The notes below the pieces were generated by a model, which saw nothing but the letters and a program-made list of their open reading frames with translations, did not search any database and was not told the DNA's origin. Positions 39,963 through 42,764 of a stretch of 42,764 bases of DNA are shown in pieces (position 1 is the first letter of the stretch; every line of letters begins with the position of its first letter). This stretch comes from Clostridiales bacterium (lineage in GTDB: Bacteria > Bacillota > Clostridia > Saccharofermentanales > Saccharofermentanaceae): NCBI GenBank assembly GCA_017545245.1, contig JAFWPB010000027.1:1-42764 (forward strand). Reading direction: 5' to 3'. The position numbers and the translations under genes are program-made.

Positions 39963-41273
39963 GTGAAGATCAAAACCTGTCAGATGGACTATGACGATGT
40001 GATGAAGCTTCCGCGCCCTGCGCATAAGAAACCCTGCAAGCCGAGCCGCGTCCTTGGTCTGGTCATGCGTGCCGCTTCGATCCCGGACCTGATGGCGGTG
40101 AAGTTTAAGTATACGAAGAAGGATATGGATAAGGCGGGAAAAGGACCTTACCTCGTTCTCATGAACCACTCCAGTTTCCTAGACCTCGAGATTGCATCGC
40201 GGATCCTTTTTCCGAAGAGATATAACATCGTGTGCACGTCCGACGGTTTTGTCGGAAAAGAGGGGCTGATGCGGCATCTCGGGTGCATCCCGACGCAGAA
40301 ATTCGTGTCCGATATTACGCTGATCACGGACATCAAACACGCGATTCTCAATAACAAAACTTCTGTCCTGATGTATCCCGAAGCGAGCTATTCTTTCGAC
40401 GGAACGGCCACACCTCTGCCGCGGCGGATGGGCGTGCTTTTCAAGGCGCTGCGCGTGCCTGTGCTCATGATCACCACCTACGGTTCTTTTGCCAGGGACC
40501 CGCTTTACAACTGCCTTCAGAAACGCAAGGTCAACGTCACGGCCGAGTTGTCCTGTCTTCTCTCCGCCGACGAGGTCATGTCCCGGAGCATTGAAGAAAT
40601 CGACGGGATCCTCGACGACGCTTTTTCCTTCGATTATTTTGCCTGGCAGCGCGAAAAGAACTTACGCATCGCCGAGCCTTTTCGCGCCGATGGACTGCAC
40701 CGCATTCTCTATAAATGCACGTCGTGTCTCTCCGAGGGACAGATGGAGGGCAAAGGTACAAAACTCACCTGCCATGCCTGCGGCAAGGTGTGGGAGCTCG
40801 ATGAACTCGGCCAGCTGAAGGACTGCTCTTCCGACGAATCTCCGGTTGGCAGCGCCTCGGAATCAGGTCCTTCGTTCACGCATATTCCTGACTGGTACAA
40901 GTGGGAAAGATCCTGCGTCAAGAAAGAGATCGAAGACGGTTCGTACGCACTGGATACCGAAGTGGATATCGGCATCATCGTCGATTTCAAATCGCTTTAC
41001 ATGGTCGGCTCCGGCACGCTCCATCACGACGCGGACGGATTCGTCCTCGACGGTTGCGACGGCCGGCTCCACTACACCCAGTCGCCGAAAGAGAATTACA
41101 GTCTCTACTCCGACTATTACTGGTACGAGATCGGCGACGTCATCTGCATCGGCAAAAAGGACTGCCTCTACTACTGTTTCCCCAAAAAGAAAGACGTAGC
41201 CGCCAAAACAAGGATCGCCGCGGAAGAGCTTTTCAAGAAAGTGCGCGCAAAAAGAAACACCCAGACAAACTGA
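39963..41273 (+). CDS. PlsC-type acyltransferase fused to zinc ribbon and C-terminal domain
   Basis: 436 residues from GTG 39963 (GGGGGTG 6 nt upstream). An acyltransferase domain covers residues ~55-245 with NHSSFLD (the NHx4D catalytic motif) and YPEASYSFDG, the second PlsC block. A zinc ribbon follows (CTSCLSEGQMEGKGTKLTCHACG), then a ~130-residue C-terminal domain (DWYKWERSCVKKEIEDGSYALDTEVDIGIIVDFKSLYMVGSG). This arrangement occurs in Firmicutes. It should transfer an acyl chain to lysophosphatidate or a related lipid. The gene is distinctly higher in GC than its neighbours. Confidence 0.88.
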   Translation: MKIKTCQMDYDDVMKLPRPAHKKPCKPSRVLGLVMRAASIPDLMAVKFKYTKKDMDKAGKGPYLVLMNHSSFLDLEIASRILFPKRYNIVCTSDGFVGKEGLMRHLGCIPTQKFVSDITLITDIKHAILNNKTSVLMYPEASYSFDGTATPLPRRMGVLFKALRVPVLMITTYGSFARDPLYNCLQKRKVNVTAELSCLLSADEVMSRSIEEIDGILDDAFSFDYFAWQREKNLRIAEPFRADGLHRILYKCTSCLSEGQMEGKGTKLTCHACGKVWELDELGQLKDCSSDESPVGSASESGPSFTHIPDWYKWERSCVKKEIEDGSYALDTEVDIGIIVDFKSLYMVGSGTLHHDADGFVLDGCDGRLHYTQSPKENYSLYSDYYWYEIGDVICIGKKDCLYYCFPKKKDVAAKTRIAAEELFKKVRAKRNTQTN

Positions 41274-41368
41274 CCGAAACACCACACCTGTCCGCGTAGT
41301 ATAAAAACCAAGTATTTCTTCGGATAAACCGTTATAATCAGATTGATAAAAACGTTAAGTGAGGCTGT

Positions 41369-42160
41369 ATGAAAGTAGTAGATTTTGCAACCACCACAAA
41401 TCAGGAATACTGGCTGAAAGAGATTGAAAAGAGTGACTGGCGTGCGGCGCCTTATCTTTGCAGTGTCATCCGTGATAATAAGCTAAAAGAACTGTACGGG
41501 GAAACGACGCGTGTCCTGCTTCTCGTTGAGGATGACCGCCTGGTTTCGTTCTGCACCTATGCCGAGCAGGATGAGATCCCCGATCCTTCCCTTACTCCGT
41601 GGGTCGGCTTTGTCTATACGTTTCCGGAGTTCCGTGGAAAGAAGCGCATGGGCAAACTTCTGGAGCACGTTTACTCTCTCGCCAAAAAGGACGGACACAA
41701 GACGATCTATATCTCTACGGAGGAAGTCGATCTATACGAGAAATATGGTTTCACTTTCTGGAAGACCATGAAAAATAACTGGGACGAAGAGACCCGTGTA
41801 TACCGCATGGAAATCGTGGATATGGACTATGGTGACATCATCGGGAAAGAAGTTTCCGGCACCATCGACCGTCCCCTCGGGTCTTCCCATCCGCATCACC
41901 CGGATCTGGTCTATCTCATCAACTACGGCTACGTCGACGGCGTATTTGCTGACGATGGCGACGAACAGGATGTCTATGTTTTCGGTACTGACAAACCCAT
42001 TCAAACCTACAAAGGAAAAGTTGTCGCCGTGATCCACCGTCTCAACGACTGCGAAGACAAATGGATCGTAAGTTTAGACGGAACACCCCTCGATCGCGAC
42101 ATGATCCTTCAAGCCACAGAATTCCAGGAGCAGTACTTCATGGGAGAACTGTACTTGTGA
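41369..42160 (+). CDS. GNAT acetyltransferase fused to an inorganic-pyrophosphatase-like domain
   Basis: 263 residues. The N-terminal GNAT fold (about 1-150) has WVGFVYTFPEFRGKKRMGKLLEHVY, the acetyl-CoA-binding R-G-x-x-x-x-G/K pattern, then YEKYGFTFWKTMKNNWDEETRVYRMEI. The C-terminal ~110 residues (IGKEVSGTIDRPLGSSHPHHPDLVYLINYGYVDGVFADDGDEQDVYVFG..., IHRLNDCEDKWIV, FQEQYF) match the short inorganic-pyrophosphatase-like proteins of Clostridia, which are normally separate. Substrates of both parts are unknown. GAGG lies 7 nt before ATG 41369. Confidence 0.85.
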   Translation: MKVVDFATTTNQEYWLKEIEKSDWRAAPYLCSVIRDNKLKELYGETTRVLLLVEDDRLVSFCTYAEQDEIPDPSLTPWVGFVYTFPEFRGKKRMGKLLEHVYSLAKKDGHKTIYISTEEVDLYEKYGFTFWKTMKNNWDEETRVYRMEIVDMDYGDIIGKEVSGTIDRPLGSSHPHHPDLVYLINYGYVDGVFADDGDEQDVYVFGTDKPIQTYKGKVVAVIHRLNDCEDKWIVSLDGTPLDRDMILQATEFQEQYFMGELYL

Positions 42161-42302
42161 TCCTATTTTCGCCAGGCTGTGCTTTTACTCGCGGTCTCCG
42201 TCTAATGCAAAAGCACTTGCCTTGAGTTGCTTTCTTTCAAACTGCAGGAACCGTAGCAATCGAGCCAAGCCCGCCATGCGCGGGATTATACAGATCCATG
42301 GA

Positions 42303-42357
42303 AAGACGTCAAGTCCAAGCCGCTTCGCGGTGCCAGGCAGACTTGACGTCTTTTATC
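42303..42357 (+). terminator. 14-bp stem with internal small hairpin
   Basis: AAAGACGTCAAGTC / GACTTGACGTCTTT, a 24-nt loop that contains CCGC-TTC-GCGG, then TTAT. It may be the terminator of the GNAT fusion gene (though 140 nt past its stop) or the end of a small RNA. Confidence 0.6.
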
Positions 42358-42498
42358 ATGGCTCTGCTCCTTATAACCAAGCGGGCTTCATTTAATGGGC
42401 GTGTGACCTGGCAAGTCAGGAGCGGTGCGTGCTTTCCGATTTTGAAAGATCCGACTTGACCGCGAACAAAGGCGAGGTTCAAGCAGGACAGCCGGGCT

Positions 42499-42513
42499 CA
42501 AGTGCTTTTCGAG
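42499..42513 (+). promoter_or_regulatory. Leader motif CAAGTGCTTTTCGAG of array 2
   Basis: Second and last exact copy of the 15-mer found at 37075-37089, here 16 nt before the first arm of array 2. In both places it is followed by purine-rich sequence containing TATG. Confidence 0.7.
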
Positions 42514-42529
42514 CAGTATGATAGGCAGA

Positions 42530-42764
42530 TAAGTCGTAAACGTCGAAATTACAGAAAACGACTTACAAATCGCGCCATTTGGGAATTCTTTTTTTGAGAA
42601 AGTAAGTCGGAAATCGGCAATTTTCATTTTCCGACTTAAAATCACTGAAAAACAGGTCAAAAAAGCAGTCGGAAAGTGGCTTTTTCCAATTTCCGACTTA
42701 CGAGGCGTCAAAATAGTAAGTCGTTTTTCGTGAATATTGGTTTTCCGACTTAAAAAGCAGTCGG
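42530..42764 (+). repeat. Array of inverted arms TAAGTCGG / CCGACTTA (array 2, runs off the edge)
   Basis: Four complete hairpin units and the left arm of a fifth. Left arms (aligned to AAGTCG) start at 42531, 42604, 42666, 42718 and 42758; right arms end at 42564, 42637, 42699 and 42751. Loops are always 20 nt. The innermost pair is T-A in unit A and G-C in unit B (compensatory); units C and D carry one mismatch. Spacers between units are 39, 28, 18 and 6 nt. Loops and spacers differ from each other and from array 1. Confidence 0.88.

Larger units (their letters stand above)
42161..42764. other. Long non-coding region with hairpin array 2
   Basis: 604 nt up to the window edge with no protein gene I can support. 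It holds a copy of the repeated motif (42209-42219), a 14-bp long-stem hairpin (42303-42354), the leader motif (42499-42513) and array 2 from 42530 onward. Confidence 0.7.

Noticed and set aside
42388..42711. 107-residue minus-strand frame over array 2
   Set aside because: It lies over the inverted arms, has no ribosome site and no protein-like composition.

Overview
The window looks like chromosomal DNA of a Gram-positive, low-to-mid GC Clostridia member, most probably Lachnospiraceae. The reasons are strong AGGAGG ribosome sites, lipobox lipoproteins, LytTR/DUF3021 and BlaI/BlaR1-type regulators, DUF4143 ATPases, a Lys/Ala-repeat DUF6465-like protein and a virion-core-like SPFH protein. The species cannot be named from this sequence. 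All functions are read from motifs by eye; no search was run.

Region by region. 1-3.2 kb is one end of an integrated element: a coupled small ORF plus zinc-ribbon gene, a tyrosine integrase broken by one in-frame TGA, and the 3' half of a tRNA-Thr that marks the attachment site. 3.2-8.5 kb holds a lipoprotein with a frame problem at its start and two convergent ECF sigma/anti-sigma/lipoprotein modules. 8.5-17 kb holds three AAA/DUF4143 ATPases, each under a near-consensus promoter with its own symmetric or repeated operator, mixed with a LytTR-DUF3021-ABC exporter locus. 17-21 kb holds lipoproteins and a zinc-ribbon membrane protein. 21-30 kb is a BlaI/BlaR1-like regulatory pair followed by three paralogous ~800-residue solute-binding-type lipoproteins with no permease; a perfect BlaI-like operator lies in front of the first. 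30-36 kb holds a MerR regulator, queF with a truncated precursor transporter, a histone-H1-like protein, a TetR regulator and a Sel1/J-domain/HIRAN operon. 36-42 kb holds zinc-ribbon membrane proteins, an SPFH protein, an acyltransferase and a GNAT-pyrophosphatase-like fusion.

The most unusual material is not protein coding. At 37095-37479 there is a strictly periodic array: 7-nt arms GTCCCAN and NTGGGAC alternate with unique 15-nt and 25-nt spacers, giving an exact 54-nt period for seven units with compensatory changes in the arms, and a strong terminator follows directly. At 42530-42764, running off the window edge, a second array has the same design with other arms (TAAGTCGG/CCGACTTA, 20-nt loops). 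Both arrays are immediately preceded by the same 15-mer, CAAGTGCTTTTCGAG. Its core AAAAGCACT occurs 16 times in this window, where well under one is expected. These three observations together are the best candidate for an undescribed system.
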